A program made the position numbers and the translations under genes. A stretch of 64,000 nucleotides of DNA, from NCBI RefSeq assembly GCF_036864975.1, contig NZ_CP104311.1, forward strand, positions 1,652,001 through 1,716,000, in the 5' to 3' direction. A model generated the notes under the pieces. The model was not told the origin of the DNA. It ran no database searches and worked only from the letters and a program-made list of their open reading frames with translations. Shown here in pieces: positions 22,425 to 34,625 of this stretch (position 1 is its first letter; every line of letters starts with the position of its first letter). This DNA is from Methylococcus capsulatus. GTDB lineage: Bacteria; Pseudomonadota; Gammaproteobacteria; Methylococcales; Methylococcaceae.

Positions 22425-22958
22425 ATGTCTCGTGTAGCGAATAATCCAATCTCCATTCCGAAGGGTGTGGAAGTCAGTATCGCCGATGGTGTTGTAACCG
22501 CAAAGGGCAAGAATGGACTTCTGTCGCGTGCAGTTCCGTCAGGGCTCAGTGTCAACCTGGAAGGCGGTGTATTGTCCGTTCATTACGACAAGAACGATCA
22601 GCGGCAGAATGCTCTCGCCGGGACGACGCGGGCGAATCTGGCCAACATGATCGTCGGTGTCAGCAGCGGCTTCGAGCGTAAGCTCTCTCTGGTCGGTGTG
22701 GGGTATCGGGCGCAAGCCAAGGGCGATGTGCTGAGTCTCAGTCTGGGATTCTCGCATCCGGTGGAATTCAAGGTTCCTGCAGGCGTCGTGGTCGAGACTC
22801 CTTCGCAGACCGATATCGTGGTCAAAGGCGCCGACCGGCAGGTCGTCGGTCAGGTGGCTGCCGACATTCGTGCGTTCCGCTCCCCGGAACCGTATAAGGG
22901 CAAGGGTGTCCGCTATGCGGACGAGGTCATCATCCGCAAGGAAGCGAAGAAGAAGTAA
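22425..22958 (+). CDS. rplF: 50S ribosomal protein L6
   Basis: Starting at ATG 22425 ([17 protein letters not shown]) gives 177 residues, the E. coli length; a TTG at 22416 is in frame but improbable. The repeat domains and the [16 protein letters not shown] motif fit L6, which supports the elongation-factor binding region. Confidence 0.97.
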   Translation: MSRVANNPISIPKGVEVSIADGVVTAKGKNGLLSRAVPSGLSVNLEGGVLSVHYDKNDQRQNALAGTTRANLANMIVGVSSGFERKLSLVGVGYRAQAKGDVLSLSLGFSHPVEFKVPAGVVVETPSQTDIVVKGADRQVVGQVAADIRAFRSPEPYKGKGVRYADEVIIRKEAKKK

Positions 22959-22968
22959 GGCAAGATCA

Positions 22969-23322
22969 ATGGATAAAAAACAGGCCCGCCTCAAAAGGGC
23001 AGCAAAAACACGGCATGTCATTCGCGCCATGGGGGCGAACCGGCTGACGGTCCATCGTACTCCCAGGCATATTTATGCCCAGGTCATCGCTCCGGACGGC
23101 GGTACGGTTCTCGCGTCCGCCTCGACGCTTGAGCCTGCCGTCCGCGAAACGTTGTCGGTGACCGGAAACAAAGATGCCGCCATCGCAGTGGGTCGTCGCA
23201 TCGCGGAAAAAGCACTTGCAGCGGGCATTTCCAGCGTCGCTTTCGACCGGTCCGGATTCAAATATCACGGGCGGATCAAGGCGCTGGCCGATGCGGCGCG
23301 CGAAGCCGGCCTTCAGTTCTAG
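22969..23322 (+). CDS. rplR: 50S ribosomal protein L18
   Basis: L18 binds 5S rRNA. The start at ATG 22969 ([15 protein letters not shown]) gives 117 residues; the frame runs open upstream through the end of rplF. The C-terminus [23 protein letters not shown] in part is typical. Confidence 0.97.
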   Translation: MDKKQARLKRAAKTRHVIRAMGANRLTVHRTPRHIYAQVIAPDGGTVLASASTLEPAVRETLSVTGNKDAAIAVGRRIAEKALAAGISSVAFDRSGFKYHGRIKALADAAREAGLQF

Positions 23323-23334
23323 CGAGGAATATCA

Positions 23335-23844
23335 ATGGCAAACGTGAGTACTCAGGCAGGCGCGGGCGAGGGGCTGCAGGAAAAGCTGGTCGCCGTCCGG
23401 CGCGTCTCCAAGGTGGTCAAAGGCGGACGGCAGTTTGGATTCACGGCACTGACCGTGGTGGGAGACGGCAACGGCCGCGTCGGCTTCGGCCTCAGCAAGG
23501 CACGCGAGGTGCCTGTGGCGATCCAGAAGTCGATGGAGCAAGCGCGCAAGAACATGCGCAAGGTCGCGCTTAATGGACAGACTTTGCACCATCCGGTGAC
23601 GGCCGCGGCTGGGGCGGCCAAGGTACACATGCAGCCCGCGTCGGAGGGCACCGGCATCATCGCTGGCGGTGCGATGCGCGCCGTGTTCGAGGTCGTCGGA
23701 GTGCATAATGTCCTTGCGAAGTGCATCGGCACCAACAACCCGATCAACGTCGTTCGCGCAACCATTAAAGGTTTAACGGCATTGCGGGATCCTAAATCCG
23801 TTGCTGCCAAACGCGGCATGACGGTCGAAGAGTTGCTGGGGTGA
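23335..23844 (+). CDS. rpsE: 30S ribosomal protein S5
   Basis: S5 acts in decoding fidelity. The 169-residue protein has the double-stranded RNA-binding region [16 protein letters not shown] and [12 protein letters not shown], and the [15 protein letters not shown] segment. Confidence 0.98.
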   Translation: MANVSTQAGAGEGLQEKLVAVRRVSKVVKGGRQFGFTALTVVGDGNGRVGFGLSKAREVPVAIQKSMEQARKNMRKVALNGQTLHHPVTAAAGAAKVHMQPASEGTGIIAGGAMRAVFEVVGVHNVLAKCIGTNNPINVVRATIKGLTALRDPKSVAAKRGMTVEELLG

Positions 23845-23849
23845 TCGCG

Positions 23850-24035
23850 ATGACGACAAAAACTTTGCGAGTCACTCAGGTGCGCAGTTCCAACGGAAGG
23901 CTAGATTCCCACAAAGCCTGTCTTCGCGGGCTGGGATTGCGCAAACCTCATCACAGTGTTGAAGTTCGGGGCACGCCGGAGGTTTTGGGTATGATCTCCA
24001 AAGTCTCCTACCTGCTCAAGGTTGAGGAAATCTGA
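23850..24035 (+). CDS. rpmD: 50S ribosomal protein L30
   Basis: The 61-residue protein starts at ATG 23850 ([14 protein letters not shown]) with an in-frame GTG at 23841 as a less likely alternative overlapping rpsE. The [14 protein letters not shown] motif is diagnostic. Confidence 0.96.
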   Translation: MTTKTLRVTQVRSSNGRLDSHKACLRGLGLRKPHHSVEVRGTPEVLGMISKVSYLLKVEEI

Positions 24036-24036
24036 C

Positions 24037-24471
24037 ATGTTTTTGAACACTATCGGCGCGCGGGACGGCAGCCGTCCTGCAAAAAAGCGGCGGGGTCGGG
24101 GCATTGGTTCGACGCTGGGGAAAACCAGCGGTCGCGGGCATAAAGGGCAAAAGGCTCGCGCAGGCGGCTTCCATAAGGTCGGTTTCGAAGGCGGTCAGAT
24201 GCCGCTACAGCGTCGCTTGCCGAAGGTGGGTTTCCGCAGTGCGAAGAAGCGCTTCGTTGCAGAAGTGACGCTGGCGCAGCTTTCGAAAGTGGGCGGAGGC
24301 ATTATTGGGCTGGCGGAGCTTAAGGAGGCGGGTCTCGTTCCGGCCGAGGCGAAGACGGTGAAGATCATCGCCACCGGTGACGTGACCGGAGCGCTGACCG
24401 TCCGTGGTGTGGGGGTGACACAAGGTGCCCGCGCCGCGATCGAAGGCGCAGGCGGCAAAGTGGAAAGCTGA
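24037..24471 (+). CDS. rplO: 50S ribosomal protein L15
   Basis: The start at ATG 24037 gives 144 residues, the E. coli length. The glycine- and lysine-rich [20 protein letters not shown] segment is diagnostic. It starts one base after the rpmD stop and overlaps secY by one base. Confidence 0.97.
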   Translation: MFLNTIGARDGSRPAKKRRGRGIGSTLGKTSGRGHKGQKARAGGFHKVGFEGGQMPLQRRLPKVGFRSAKKRFVAEVTLAQLSKVGGGIIGLAELKEAGLVPAEAKTVKIIATGDVTGALTVRGVGVTQGARAAIEGAGGKVES

Positions 24472-25796
24472 TGAGCACCATCAACCCCTTGATGGCCGAC
24501 CGCGGCGGCAGGTTCACTGAGCTTCGTCAGCGCCTGCTGTTCGTCGTCGGAGCGTTGATCGTGTTCCGGATTGGCGCACATATTCCCATACCCGGTGTCG
24601 ATCCCAAGGCGTTGGCGGCCATGTTCAATCAACAAGGCAGCTCGATCCTTGATATGGTGAACATGTTTTCCGGCGGCGCCCTGAAGCGGCTGAGTATTTT
24701 TGCTCTCGGGATCATGCCCTACATTTCGGCGTCGATTATTTTGCAGCTGATGACGATCGTCGTTCCCAAGCTGGAGCAATTGAAGAAAGAGGGTGAATCG
24801 GGGCGGAAGAAGATCAACCAGTACACCCGGTATGCGACGGTTGTTCTGGCGTCTTTCCAAGCTACAGGGGTGGCGTTGGCGCTGCAGAATCAGAGCGCGG
24901 GTGGTGCACCTATCGTTGTGTCTCCGGGATTTCAGTTCGTTGCCCTCACCGCAATTTCGCTCGTCACCGGCACCATGTTTTTGATGTGGCTTGGCGAGCA
25001 GGTGACCGAGCGGGGACTGGGCAATGGCATCTCGATCATCATCTTCGCCGGTATCGTGGCGGGTCTGCCTTCGGCTGTGGGCGGAACGCTCGAGCTGGCA
25101 CGCACCGGCGAATTGAGTGCGTTCAGCATTATCGGTATCGCTGCGATCGCGGTTGCCGTGACATGGCTGGTGGTATTCGTCGAAAAAGGACAGCGGCGGA
25201 TTACGATCAACTACGCCAAGCGTCAGGAAGGGCGGCGCATGTATGCGGCCCAGAAGAGCTTTCTGCCCCTGAAACTGAATATGTCCGGGGTCATTCCGCC
25301 GATTTTTGCCTCGTCGATCATCCTGTTTCCCGCGACCCTTGCAGGTTGGTTCGGAAATTCTGAAAAGTTGATCTGGCTGCAGGACATAGCGAGCACCCTA
25401 TCTCCAGGGCAGCCGCTCTATGTTCTCTGTTATGCGGCGGCGATCATGTTTTTCTGCTTTTTCTACGCGGCATTGGTTTTCAACTCCAATGAGACGGCAG
25501 AGAACTTGAAAAAATCTGGTGCGTTCATTCCGGGAATCCGACCCGGTCAACAGACTGCGCGGTATATTGACACCGTCATGACTCGGCTGACGTTGGTTGG
25601 CGGTATCTATATCACTGCAGTGTGTCTGTTGCCGGAATTCTTGATTGTATATTGGAACGTACCATTTTATTTCGGCGGTACTTCGTTGTTGATCATAGTC
25701 GTCGTGGTCATGGATTTCATGGCACAGATCCAGACCTATGTGATTTCGCAGCAATACGAAGGATTGTTGAAGAAAACCAATATCAACATCAGGTGA
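24471..25796 (+). CDS. secY: Protein translocase subunit SecY
   Basis: SecY forms the protein-conducting channel of the inner membrane. The 441-residue protein has ten predicted helices and the motifs [23 protein letters not shown] in part, [17 protein letters not shown] and [12 protein letters not shown]. It starts on the last base of rplO and is followed by rpmJ, the usual end of the spc group. Confidence 0.98.
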   Translation: MSTINPLMADRGGRFTELRQRLLFVVGALIVFRIGAHIPIPGVDPKALAAMFNQQGSSILDMVNMFSGGALKRLSIFALGIMPYISASIILQLMTIVVPKLEQLKKEGESGRKKINQYTRYATVVLASFQATGVALALQNQSAGGAPIVVSPGFQFVALTAISLVTGTMFLMWLGEQVTERGLGNGISIIIFAGIVAGLPSAVGGTLELARTGELSAFSIIGIAAIAVAVTWLVVFVEKGQRRITINYAKRQEGRRMYAAQKSFLPLKLNMSGVIPPIFASSIILFPATLAGWFGNSEKLIWLQDIASTLSPGQPLYVLCYAAAIMFFCFFYAALVFNSNETAENLKKSGAFIPGIRPGQQTARYIDTVMTRLTLVGGIYITAVCLLPEFLIVYWNVPFYFGGTSLLIIVVVVMDFMAQIQTYVISQQYEGLLKKTNINIR

Positions 25797-25823
25797 TTTT
25801 CTTGAGATCACCGGGGAAACATC

Positions 25824-25937
25824 ATGAAAGTTAGAGCATCAGTTAAGCGCATTTGCCGGAACTGCAAGGTCCTGAAGAGGAACGGTATCGTCCGGATCAT
25901 TTGTAAAGATGCCCGCCACAAGCAGCGGCAGGGTTGA
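25824..25937 (+). CDS. rpmJ: 50S ribosomal protein L36 (zinc-ribbon form)
   Basis: This 37-residue gene reads [18 protein letters not shown] and onward, ending RHKQRQG. It keeps the zinc ligands C11, C14, C27 and H32, so it is the zinc-binding C-plus form. The ATG follows GGGGAAA. It lies between secY and the promoter of the alpha group. Confidence 0.96.
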
Positions 25938-25951
25938 TGGGGTTGTCGCCG

Positions 25952-25980
25952 TTGTGAGAACGGCAGCGGCTGTGTATAAT
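25952..25980 (+). promoter_or_regulatory. Promoter of the alpha gene group (rpsM)
   Basis: TTGTGA (25952-25957), a 17-base spacer and a perfect TATAAT (25975-25980) lie upstream of rpsM, leaving a leader of about 36 bases. This is the clearest promoter inside the ribosomal supercluster. Confidence 0.75.
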
Positions 25981-26022
25981 GGCCGGCTTTCGCTCAGCGG
26001 CTTAGAGTTGGAGTTCGTTTAA

Positions 26023-26379
26023 ATGGCGCGTATTGCTGGAGTCAACATCCCAGATCACAAGCATGTAGTTATCTCACTGACCGCGATCTACGGCATCGGG
26101 CGTACGCGCGCAGGTCTGATCTGCAAAAGCGCGGGGATCGAGACTGACAAGAAAGTCAGAGAGCTGAGCGATGAGCAGGTCGAGCGGTTGCGTGGGGAGG
26201 TCGCGAAGTTCGTCGTCGAGGGCGATCTTCGGCGCGAGGTGGCCATGAACATCAAACGACTCATGGATCTCGGTTCCTACCGCGGCATGAGGCATAGGCG
26301 CGGTTTGCCGGTGCGGGGACAACGCACCCGCACCAACGCCCGCACCCGAAAGGGGCCGCGTCGTCCGATCAAGAAATAG
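26023..26379 (+). CDS. rpsM: 30S ribosomal protein S13
   Basis: S13 contacts P-site tRNA and the 50S subunit. The 118-residue protein starts [15 protein letters not shown] and ends with [19 protein letters not shown]. Confidence 0.98.
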   Translation: MARIAGVNIPDHKHVVISLTAIYGIGRTRAGLICKSAGIETDKKVRELSDEQVERLRGEVAKFVVEGDLRREVAMNIKRLMDLGSYRGMRHRRGLPVRGQRTRTNARTRKGPRRPIKK

Positions 26380-26393
26380 AGGTACGGTAAGAA

Positions 26394-26780
26394 ATGGCTA
26401 CGACAGGTCGCCCCGTCAAAAGGATTAAAAGAGATATCTCAGACGGTATCGCGCATATCAGCGCGTCGTTCAACAACACGATTATCACCATCACCGACAG
26501 AAAAGGCAACGCGCTTTCGTGGGCCAGCGCCGGCGCTTCTGGCTTTCGTGGATCGCGCAAGAGCACGCCTTTTGCTGCTCAGGTTGCAGCCGAGAAAGCA
26601 GGATCGGTGGCAAAGGAGTATGGCATCAAAAATCTGGACGTTCACGTCACCGGTCCAGGCCCGGGAAGGGAGTCGGCCGTGCGTTCCCTGAACGCTTTGG
26701 GCTTTAAGATTGTTAATGTAGTGGACACCACACCGCTGCCTCATAACGGGTGTCGACCCCCTAAGAAGCGGCGCGTTTGA
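26394..26780 (+). CDS. rpsK: 30S ribosomal protein S11
   Basis: S11 lies on the 30S platform. The 128-residue protein has [33 protein letters not shown] and the C-terminal [12 protein letters not shown]. Confidence 0.98.
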   Translation: MATTGRPVKRIKRDISDGIAHISASFNNTIITITDRKGNALSWASAGASGFRGSRKSTPFAAQVAAEKAGSVAKEYGIKNLDVHVTGPGPGRESAVRSLNALGFKIVNVVDTTPLPHNGCRPPKKRRV

Positions 26781-26793
26781 CGGGAGATTTGTT

Positions 26794-27414
26794 ATGGCTA
26801 GATATCTTGGCCCCAAATGCAAGTTGAGTCGCCGCGAAGGGACCGATCTGTTCCTCAAGTCGAGGGGCAAGTCCCTGGAATCGAAATGTAAGCTGGATCA
26901 GCCGCCCGGGCAACACGGCCAGAAGCGCCCCCGGCTGAGCGACTATGCGGCACAGCTTCGGGAGAAACAGAAGCTCAGGCGGATTTACGGCGTCATGGAG
27001 CGGCAGTTTCGCAATTACTATGCCGAAGCTTCCCGGCGAAAGGGATCCACGGGCGAGAATCTGCTGGCGCTATTGGAGTCACGTCTCGACAACGTGGTCT
27101 ATCGGATGGGGTTCGCGTCGACGCGTGCCGAGGCGCGCCAGTTGGTGTCACACAAGGCCATCATCCTGAACGGGCGGACGCTCAACATTCCGTCGTACCA
27201 GGTGCAAAGTGGGGACGTCATCGAGATTCGTGAGAAGGCGAAATCTCAGTTGCGTGTCAAGGACGCGCTGCAGGTCACCGAGCAGTATGGATTTCCGTCA
27301 TGGGTCGACGTCGACGTCAAATCGATGAAAGGCATTTTCAAGTCTGCGCCGGAAAGGAGCGAACTGGGCTCGGATATCAACGAGCAGCTGGTCGTTGAGT
27401 TGTATTCGAAATAG
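26794..27414 (+). CDS. rpsD: 30S ribosomal protein S4
   Basis: S4 is a primary 16S rRNA binder and, in E. coli, the repressor of the alpha operon. The 206-residue protein begins [19 protein letters not shown] and contains the S4 RNA-binding domain ([20 protein letters not shown]). The N-terminal zinc cysteines of some S4 forms are absent. Confidence 0.98.
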   Translation: MARYLGPKCKLSRREGTDLFLKSRGKSLESKCKLDQPPGQHGQKRPRLSDYAAQLREKQKLRRIYGVMERQFRNYYAEASRRKGSTGENLLALLESRLDNVVYRMGFASTRAEARQLVSHKAIILNGRTLNIPSYQVQSGDVIEIREKAKSQLRVKDALQVTEQYGFPSWVDVDVKSMKGIFKSAPERSELGSDINEQLVVELYSK

Positions 27415-27437
27415 CGCATGACGGAGTATAGGTAATT

Positions 27438-28424
27438 ATGTACAACTCGCTCGCCGAGCTGATCAAGCCGAGGACGGTAGAGGTAGTTCCTCATGGAAAC
27501 AACTCCGCGCGTGTGGTTATCGAACCGCTGGAAAGGGGGTTCGGGCACACCCTGGGCAATGCCTTGAGGCGCGTGCTTCTGTCCGCCATTCCGGGTGCTG
27601 CGGTCACGGACGTCGTCATCGATGGCGTACTGCACGAATATTCGACCATCGAAGGAGTTCAAGAGGACGTGATCGACGTACTTTTGAATCTCAAGAACCT
27701 CGCCATTCGCTTGAACGGGCCGCACGATGTTTACCTCAACATCGATAAGCAGGGGCCGGGGCCGGTTTTGGCGGGCGATATGGAGATTCCCCATGATGTC
27801 GAAGTGTTCAATCCGGATTTGCTGATTGCACATATCAACGGGCCCGGGCGTTTGCGCATGACGCTCCACGTTCAGAAAGGACGTGGCTACCAGCCCGTAG
27901 CCAGCCGCGCAGTTGAAGGCGATGCGGCGATTGGTACCTTGCATCTGGATGCGAGCTTCAGTCCGATCAAAAAGGTGTCCTACGTAGTCGAGAGCGCACG
28001 CGTCGAGCAGCGGACTGATCTGGACCGGTTGGTGATCGAGTTGCAAACCAACGGGACGGTGCAGCCGGAGGAAGCGGTCAAGCACGCCGCGAACATACTC
28101 AACCAGCACCTCGGTATCCTGGTTGATCTCAAGGGCGAGGATTTGCCGCTTTTCGGTGAGGACGGACCTCAGTTCGATCCGTTGCTGCTTCACCCGGTGG
28201 ACGACCTCGAGCTGACGGTGCGTTCAGCGAATTGCCTGAAGGCTGAGAATATCTTCTATATCGGAGATCTGATCCAGCGTAGTGAAGCGGACTTGCTCAA
28301 AACCCCGAATCTGGGAAAAAAATCTCTTACAGAGATCAAGGACGTTTTGGCGACCAAGGGTTTGTCGCTCGGCATGCGTTTGGAGAACTGGCCGCCGGAA
28401 GGTCTCAAGAAGCTGAATCAATAG
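27438..28424 (+). CDS. rpoA: RNA polymerase subunit alpha
   Basis: The alpha subunit scaffolds RNA polymerase and binds activators and UP elements. The 328-residue protein has the assembly motif [20 protein letters not shown] (N-terminal domain) and the C-terminal domain with [12 protein letters not shown]-like and [14 protein letters not shown]. It lies between rpsD and rplQ as usual. Confidence 0.98.
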   Translation: MYNSLAELIKPRTVEVVPHGNNSARVVIEPLERGFGHTLGNALRRVLLSAIPGAAVTDVVIDGVLHEYSTIEGVQEDVIDVLLNLKNLAIRLNGPHDVYLNIDKQGPGPVLAGDMEIPHDVEVFNPDLLIAHINGPGRLRMTLHVQKGRGYQPVASRAVEGDAAIGTLHLDASFSPIKKVSYVVESARVEQRTDLDRLVIELQTNGTVQPEEAVKHAANILNQHLGILVDLKGEDLPLFGEDGPQFDPLLLHPVDDLELTVRSANCLKAENIFYIGDLIQRSEADLLKTPNLGKKSLTEIKDVLATKGLSLGMRLENWPPEGLKKLNQ

Positions 28425-28444
28425 CCGTTAGGGGGTAAAGAACC

Positions 28445-28804
28445 ATGCGTCATCGTAAAGCAGGAAGGAAATTCAACCTGACAAGCAGCCATCGTGCTGC
28501 ATTGTATCGGAATCTGGCGGCTGCACTCGTGGAACACGAGATTATCAAGACGACGCTGCCGAAGGCCAAAGAAATTAGGCGTTACGTGGAGCCTCTGATC
28601 ACTTTGTCGAAAGAGGACAGCGTGGCCGGTCGGCGGCTGGCGTTCGCCCGGCTTCGCAACCGCGATGCGGTGACGAAGCTGTTTAACGATCTCGGTCCCC
28701 GCTTTAAGGCACGCCCGGGGGGTTACACCAGGATTCTCAAATGCGGTTTTCGGGCCGGCGATGCGAGCCCGATGGCGTACGTGGAGCTCGTCGATCGGGC
28801 CTGA
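28445..28804 (+). CDS. rplQ: 50S ribosomal protein L17
   Basis: The 119-residue protein starts [17 protein letters not shown] and ends AYVELVDRA, typical of L17. It is the last ribosomal gene of the supercluster. Confidence 0.98.
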   Translation: MRHRKAGRKFNLTSSHRAALYRNLAAALVEHEIIKTTLPKAKEIRRYVEPLITLSKEDSVAGRRLAFARLRNRDAVTKLFNDLGPRFKARPGGYTRILKCGFRAGDASPMAYVELVDRA

Positions 28805-28850
28805 GTGCACCATGCCGGGAGTGCGGTATTGCTTCCCGGCCCACTTGTTC

Positions 28851-28872
28851 CGGGGCATCTTGCCCCGTCGTT
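28851..28872 (+). terminator. Possible terminator after rplQ
   Basis: CGGGGC (28851-28856) pairs with GCCCCG (28862-28867) around ATCTT, followed by TCGTTTC. A second hairpin, GCCGGGA/TCCCGGC, lies just upstream at 28814-28840. The T run is poor, so termination may be partial. Confidence 0.4.
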
Positions 28873-28932
28873 TCAGTGGGCAGATTGCCCTGCTGGGTGT
28901 CGCCCCGATCATTCTTCCCCCCCAAGGCGTCA

Positions 28933-31779
28933 GTGGCTGCTCCCGATAACTTGCCGCGTCCGGATGTCGCGCTCGAAGAGTGTGAACGGGGTTTCGCGCA
29001 GCTAGGGCAACTGGCCGAGCATTGTCCGGAATCCTTTCGGCAGTCCTTGGGCTTCGTCTGTGCATGCAGCTCGTTCTTCCTGGGGGTCTTGAAACGTGAC
29101 CCCCTTCTCCTCCCCGTACTTCGAGAGATGTTCGAGGGTCCCGCATCCGGCAGGAACCCGGCAGCGGATCTTCAGCAACTTGTGGCCGAGGTGGCCGATC
29201 GTGATGGCCTGATGCGGGTATTGCGTCAGTGGCGCAATCGGGAAATGGCTGTCATTACCTGGCAAGACATCTCCGGTCGACTCGATATCGATAGGGTGCT
29301 GACGAGGATCTCTGAGACGGCAGAGGCGGCCGTCCGAGTGACCCTCGACTGGCTTTTTAGGGACGCCTGTCGGCGGTGGGGTGTTCCGCGGCGAAAAGAT
29401 GGCTCGGTGCAGAATCTGGTCGTTTTGGGCATGGGGAAGCTGGGGGGAGGGGAGCTGAACTTCTCCTCGGACATCGACTTGGTGTTCGCCTACCTTGAAG
29501 ATGGCGAGTTGCCCGGCCGCAACGGCACGACGTATGCGGAATTCTATACACGGCTTGCGCAGTCGTTCGTGCACGTTCTGGACGCCGTGACGGAAGATGG
29601 TTTCGTTTTTCGTGTTGACGTGCGGCTGAGGCCTTTCGGCGAAAGCGGACCGCTCGTGGTGAGTTTCGATTCATGCGAACGCTATTACCAGGCTCAAGCA
29701 CGCGACTGGGAGCGTTATGCGATGGTCAAGGTGCGTGCGGTGGGTGGGGACCCTGAAGATGGCCGGGCGTTCGAGCGGTTCTTCCATCCTTTCGTCTATC
29801 GGCGGTATCTCGATTACCGCGTGTTCGGGGAACTGCGTTCCCTCAAAGCCAAGATCATGGCGGAACTCCGGCGGAAGGAGAGGGGCGATAACATCAAACT
29901 CGGTCCCGGTGGCATTCGGGAGATCGAGTTCATCGGCCAGACGTTTCAACTGATTCGGGGCGGCCGGAATGTCGAGCTGCAGGACCGCAGGATCCTGGTA
30001 GTCCTTGAGCGGGTGGGGCAACTGCGCCTGCTCGAGCACGAAACCGCTTCGTTTCTCTGCGATGCCTATCGGTTTTTGCGTAAAGTCGAAAACCGGCTCC
30101 AGCAGTACGAGGACAAGCAGACGCATGAGCTTCCGTTATCCGAGGACCGGCGAGCGCTGCTTGCATACGCCCTGGGTTTCGAGTCGTGGGCGGCATTCGT
30201 ACACCGTCTCGAGTATTTCCGCTGCCGGGTTCACGAAATTTTCACCCAGCTGATCGCCGAACCTCCGCAACCCGCCTCGCTCGAGCTGCTGCTGGACTGT
30301 GCCGATAGGGAACTGGCCCAGGCGCTGGGGGGATTCGAAGGCTCCGCTGAAGCCATCGCCAATGCTTTGATTGAGTTCCGTGCCTCGCCGCCGGTACGGC
30401 GGCTCGGCGCCGGCGCCAGGACGGAACTTCAGATCGTCATCGGAAAGCTGTTAGCCGAGCTTGCGGCTTCCCGCATTTCCGACCGGGCGTGCGTATTTGC
30501 CAGAGTGCTCAAATTGCTCGAATCGATCGCTGGCAGGGGAGTCTATTTTTCGCTGCTGGCGGAAAATCCTTCCGCCTTGTCGCAACTGGTCAGGCTGGCG
30601 GCGGCAAGCCCTTGGATCGTACGGCTCATTGCCGGCGCTCCGATTCTGCTCGATGAGCTGCTGGACTCGCAGACCCTGTACAGCCCCTTGACCCGGGAGT
30701 CCTTGGGTCGGGAAGCCGACATCCTTGTCAGCAGTCTGGCCTCCGATGACGACGAGCAGCTGATGTTGCGGCTCAGGCAATTCAAGGCAGCACACCAGCT
30801 GCGGATCGCGGCGGCCGACATTATGAACTTCATCCCGGTCATGGTCGTCAGTGATTACTTGACGGATCTGGCTGAGGTCATGATCGATCGGGTGCTCCGG
30901 CTGGCCTGGAAATCCGCGGCTGCGCGTCACGGCATCCCACCGATGGCGGAGGAAACCACGGCGGATTTTCCCGGATTCGGGGTTATCGCCTATGGAAAGC
31001 TCGGTGGCATAGAGCTGGGCTACGGGTCAGATCTCGATCTGGTTTTCCTCTACGATGGCGTGGCCAGCGATGCTGTCACCGATGGACCGCGTCCGATCAG
31101 CGCCGCCGAGTTTTATGCCCGCGTGGTTCAGCGGATGGTCAGTCTGCTGACGGCTGAGATGCTAGGCGGGGCGTTGTATGAGGTCGACCTTCGCCTGCGC
31201 CCCAGTGGAAGCTCGGGTCTCCTCGTCAGTAGCGCCGATGCCTATGAAAATTACCAACTTCAACAGGCCTGGACGTGGGAGCGGCAGGCGCTGGTGAGAG
31301 CGCGGTTCGTGGCGGGTGATCCGAAGGTGGGCGCGCGGTTCGATGCGATCCGGCGAACCGTGCTTTGCAGAGAGAGAGACAGCCGGCAGGTGAGGTTCGA
31401 CGTTCGGACCATGCGCGAGAAAATGCGGGAAAACCTGGCGGACAAGCGGCCCGGCGTGTTCGATTTGAAGCAGGGCGTCGGCGGTATTGCCGATATTGAG
31501 TTTATCGTACAATTCGGCGTTCTCGTCAGCGCCGCAAAGCATTGCGAGATCACCCGTTGGACCGACACGGTCCGCCTGCTGGAAAGCCTTCGCGCGATAA
31601 AGTTCCTGGAGCCCGAGCAGGCGGATCGGCTTCGATGCGCCTACTGCGATTATCGGAGCAAGGTGCATCGTCTGGCTTTGCAGGAAATGCCGGCGTTGGC
31701 GTCGTCATCGGAATTTCCCGAACACCGTGCGGCCGTGCAGGCGGTGTGGAAGCAGATCATCGAAGCACCGGCGCTTTGA
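28933..31779 (+). CDS. glnE: Bifunctional glutamine synthetase adenylyltransferase/deadenylylase
   Basis: GlnE adds AMP to glutamine synthetase when nitrogen is plentiful and removes it when nitrogen is scarce, under control of PII. Two nucleotidyltransferase domains are visible: the N-terminal deadenylylase with GKLGGGELNFSSDIDLVF and the C-terminal adenylyltransferase with GKLGGIELGYGSDLDLVF. The frame is open from 28741, inside rplQ, but the GTG at 28933 with AAGGCG upstream gives 948 residues, close to the 946 of E. coli GlnE. The final region LEPEQADRLRCAY is typical. Confidence 0.95.
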   Translation: MAAPDNLPRPDVALEECERGFAQLGQLAEHCPESFRQSLGFVCACSSFFLGVLKRDPLLLPVLREMFEGPASGRNPAADLQQLVAEVADRDGLMRVLRQWRNREMAVITWQDISGRLDIDRVLTRISETAEAAVRVTLDWLFRDACRRWGVPRRKDGSVQNLVVLGMGKLGGGELNFSSDIDLVFAYLEDGELPGRNGTTYAEFYTRLAQSFVHVLDAVTEDGFVFRVDVRLRPFGESGPLVVSFDSCERYYQAQARDWERYAMVKVRAVGGDPEDGRAFERFFHPFVYRRYLDYRVFGELRSLKAKIMAELRRKERGDNIKLGPGGIREIEFIGQTFQLIRGGRNVELQDRRILVVLERVGQLRLLEHETASFLCDAYRFLRKVENRLQQYEDKQTHELPLSEDRRALLAYALGFESWAAFVHRLEYFRCRVHEIFTQLIAEPPQPASLELLLDCADRELAQALGGFEGSAEAIANALIEFRASPPVRRLGAGARTELQIVIGKLLAELAASRISDRACVFARVLKLLESIAGRGVYFSLLAENPSALSQLVRLAAASPWIVRLIAGAPILLDELLDSQTLYSPLTRESLGREADILVSSLASDDDEQLMLRLRQFKAAHQLRIAAADIMNFIPVMVVSDYLTDLAEVMIDRVLRLAWKSAAARHGIPPMAEETTADFPGFGVIAYGKLGGIELGYGSDLDLVFLYDGVASDAVTDGPRPISAAEFYARVVQRMVSLLTAEMLGGALYEVDLRLRPSGSSGLLVSSADAYENYQLQQAWTWERQALVRARFVAGDPKVGARFDAIRRTVLCRERDSRQVRFDVRTMREKMRENLADKRPGVFDLKQGVGGIADIEFIVQFGVLVSAAKHCEITRWTDTVRLLESLRAIKFLEPEQADRLRCAYCDYRSKVHRLALQEMPALASSSEFPEHRAAVQAVWKQIIEAPAL

Positions 31780-31828
31780 GCGCACAGCGGCCGACGGCAA
31801 TTTCACTCTGATTGCAGGAGATCAATTC

Positions 31829-32749
31829 ATGGCAATGGACGATCGGGACGGCCAGATCTGGCTCGATGGGGTGTGGCTTCCCTGGCGCGATGCCAAGGTC
31901 CACGTTTTGACCCACACGCTGCACTACGGCTGTGGTGTGTTCGAAGGATTGCGTGCCTACCCTACGGAACGTGGTCCGTCGGTCTTTAGGCTCAGTGATC
32001 ACACAGACCGGCTGTTCCGCTCGGCCCATATCATGAAAATGTCGATTCCGTTCGACAAGGATACTCTCCACCGCGTCCAACTGGAGGCGGTGGCGCGCAA
32101 CGATCTGGAAAGCGCCTACATCAGACCGATGTGTTTTCTCGGCGCCGAGGGCATGGGTTTGCATGCTCATGGACTCGCGGTCCATGTGATGGTTGCCGCC
32201 TGGCAATGGGGCAGCTATCTCGGGGCTGAAAACATGACTCGCGGTATCCGCGTGAGAACTTCCTCCTACGCCAGGAATCATGTCAACAGCATCATGAGCA
32301 AGGCCAAGGCGAATGGGAACTATCTCAATTCCATCCTTGCCGTGCAGGAAGCCATCGAAGCCGGTTGTGACGAGGCGCTATTGCTCGATCATGAAGGCTA
32401 CGTGGCCGAAGGCAGTGGTGAAAATATCTTCATCGTCCGCCATGGCAAGCTCTATACACCGGATCTGACTTCGGCGCTGGAGGGCATTACGCGGGATACC
32501 GTGATGACGCTGGCACGGGAAAACGGCCTGGAGGTCGTGGAAAAACGCATTACCCGTGACGAGGTTTACATAGCCGACGAGGCGTTTTTCACCGGGACTG
32601 CGGCCGAAGTCACCCCGATCCGGGAGGTGGACGGTCGGATCATCGGCGAAGGCGGACGCGGACCGGTGACGGAAAAACTGCAAGCACTCTATTTCGACTA
32701 CGTGCACGGCCGTCGCTCAGACCATGCCGAATGGCTGAGCCTCATCTGA
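31829..32749 (+). CDS. ilvE: Branched-chain amino acid aminotransferase
   Basis: IlvE catalyses the last step of leucine, isoleucine and valine synthesis using PLP. The 306-residue fold-type IV enzyme has HYGCGVFEGLRAY, the PLP lysine at K160 (KANGNYLNS) and the EGSGENIFIV and FFTGTAAEVTPI motifs. The ATG at 31829 follows GCAGGAG. It lies 49 bases after glnE; the two share nitrogen metabolism but may not be one unit. Confidence 0.97.
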   Translation: MAMDDRDGQIWLDGVWLPWRDAKVHVLTHTLHYGCGVFEGLRAYPTERGPSVFRLSDHTDRLFRSAHIMKMSIPFDKDTLHRVQLEAVARNDLESAYIRPMCFLGAEGMGLHAHGLAVHVMVAAWQWGSYLGAENMTRGIRVRTSSYARNHVNSIMSKAKANGNYLNSILAVQEAIEAGCDEALLLDHEGYVAEGSGENIFIVRHGKLYTPDLTSALEGITRDTVMTLARENGLEVVEKRITRDEVYIADEAFFTGTAAEVTPIREVDGRIIGEGGRGPVTEKLQALYFDYVHGRRSDHAEWLSLI

Positions 32750-32750
32750 C

Positions 32751-32800
32751 TGGGGCGTACGGCCCGACCGGGCGGCAGGCGCCCCACGGCCACCTGCCGC
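32751..32800. terminator. Stem-loops in the convergent ilvE-htrA gap
   Basis: GCGGCAGG (32772-32779) pairs with CCTGCCGC (32793-32800). An alternative fold pairs TGGGGCG (32751-32757) with CGCCCCA (32780-32786). No clear T run follows on either strand, so the terminator role is uncertain. Confidence 0.35.
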
Positions 32801-32819
32801 GCAGTACCTTGATCCCATT

Positions 32820-34166
<1,347 letters not shown>

Positions 34167-34625
34167 GGAATTACCTCTCTCAATTATTTTTTCTAAACGG
34201 CGTGGCGTGAGGGTCCAAAGTCTAGCAAAAAGCCTGATCGAAAAGCGCCGAACGGCATGGCGAAAACAGGGGTGGCCGCGCGATGATAACCATCTCGACA
34301 AGATAGACCGTTAGCGATCATCGCGAGCAGCCACCCAGGCTGCTGACAAATCAGCAGAAGGGCTGATTGACAGGGCCCTTTCTTGAGACCTGCCCTCGGG
34401 GGTATTCTCTGCATGTTCAAATTTGCTCCCTGCAATTGTGCATGCTTTGCGCCCGAAGGGTGCATTACAGAGACATATCACATGAGCACAACCGCTTGTT
34501 ACGAGCGTTGCCCCTGCTCCCGCTCTCCCGTTTGTGGGAGAAGAGAACAAAGGAACGCTTCCCGTTGCTTCACGTTAGGGAGCGGTCTGGTTCATGGGGA
34601 CGTCGGCGGCCGGAGTCAAAGGGCG
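34167..34625. other. Gene-free region with tandem hairpins
   Basis: This 459-base stretch between htrA and the ParA-associated gene has no credible coding frame. It holds two adjacent hairpins, GCAGCC/GGCTGC (34327-34343) and AATCAGC/GCTGATT (34349-34368), and a third, TCTCCC/GGGAGA (34524-34541). It must contain the htrA promoter and the end of the minus-strand parA transcript; I see no convincing promoter or T-tract terminator. Confidence 0.5.

Noticed and set aside
31727-31828. Longer ilvE starting at 31727
   Set aside because: The extra residues overlap glnE and do not resemble IlvE; ATG 31829 has a good RBS and gives the family length.
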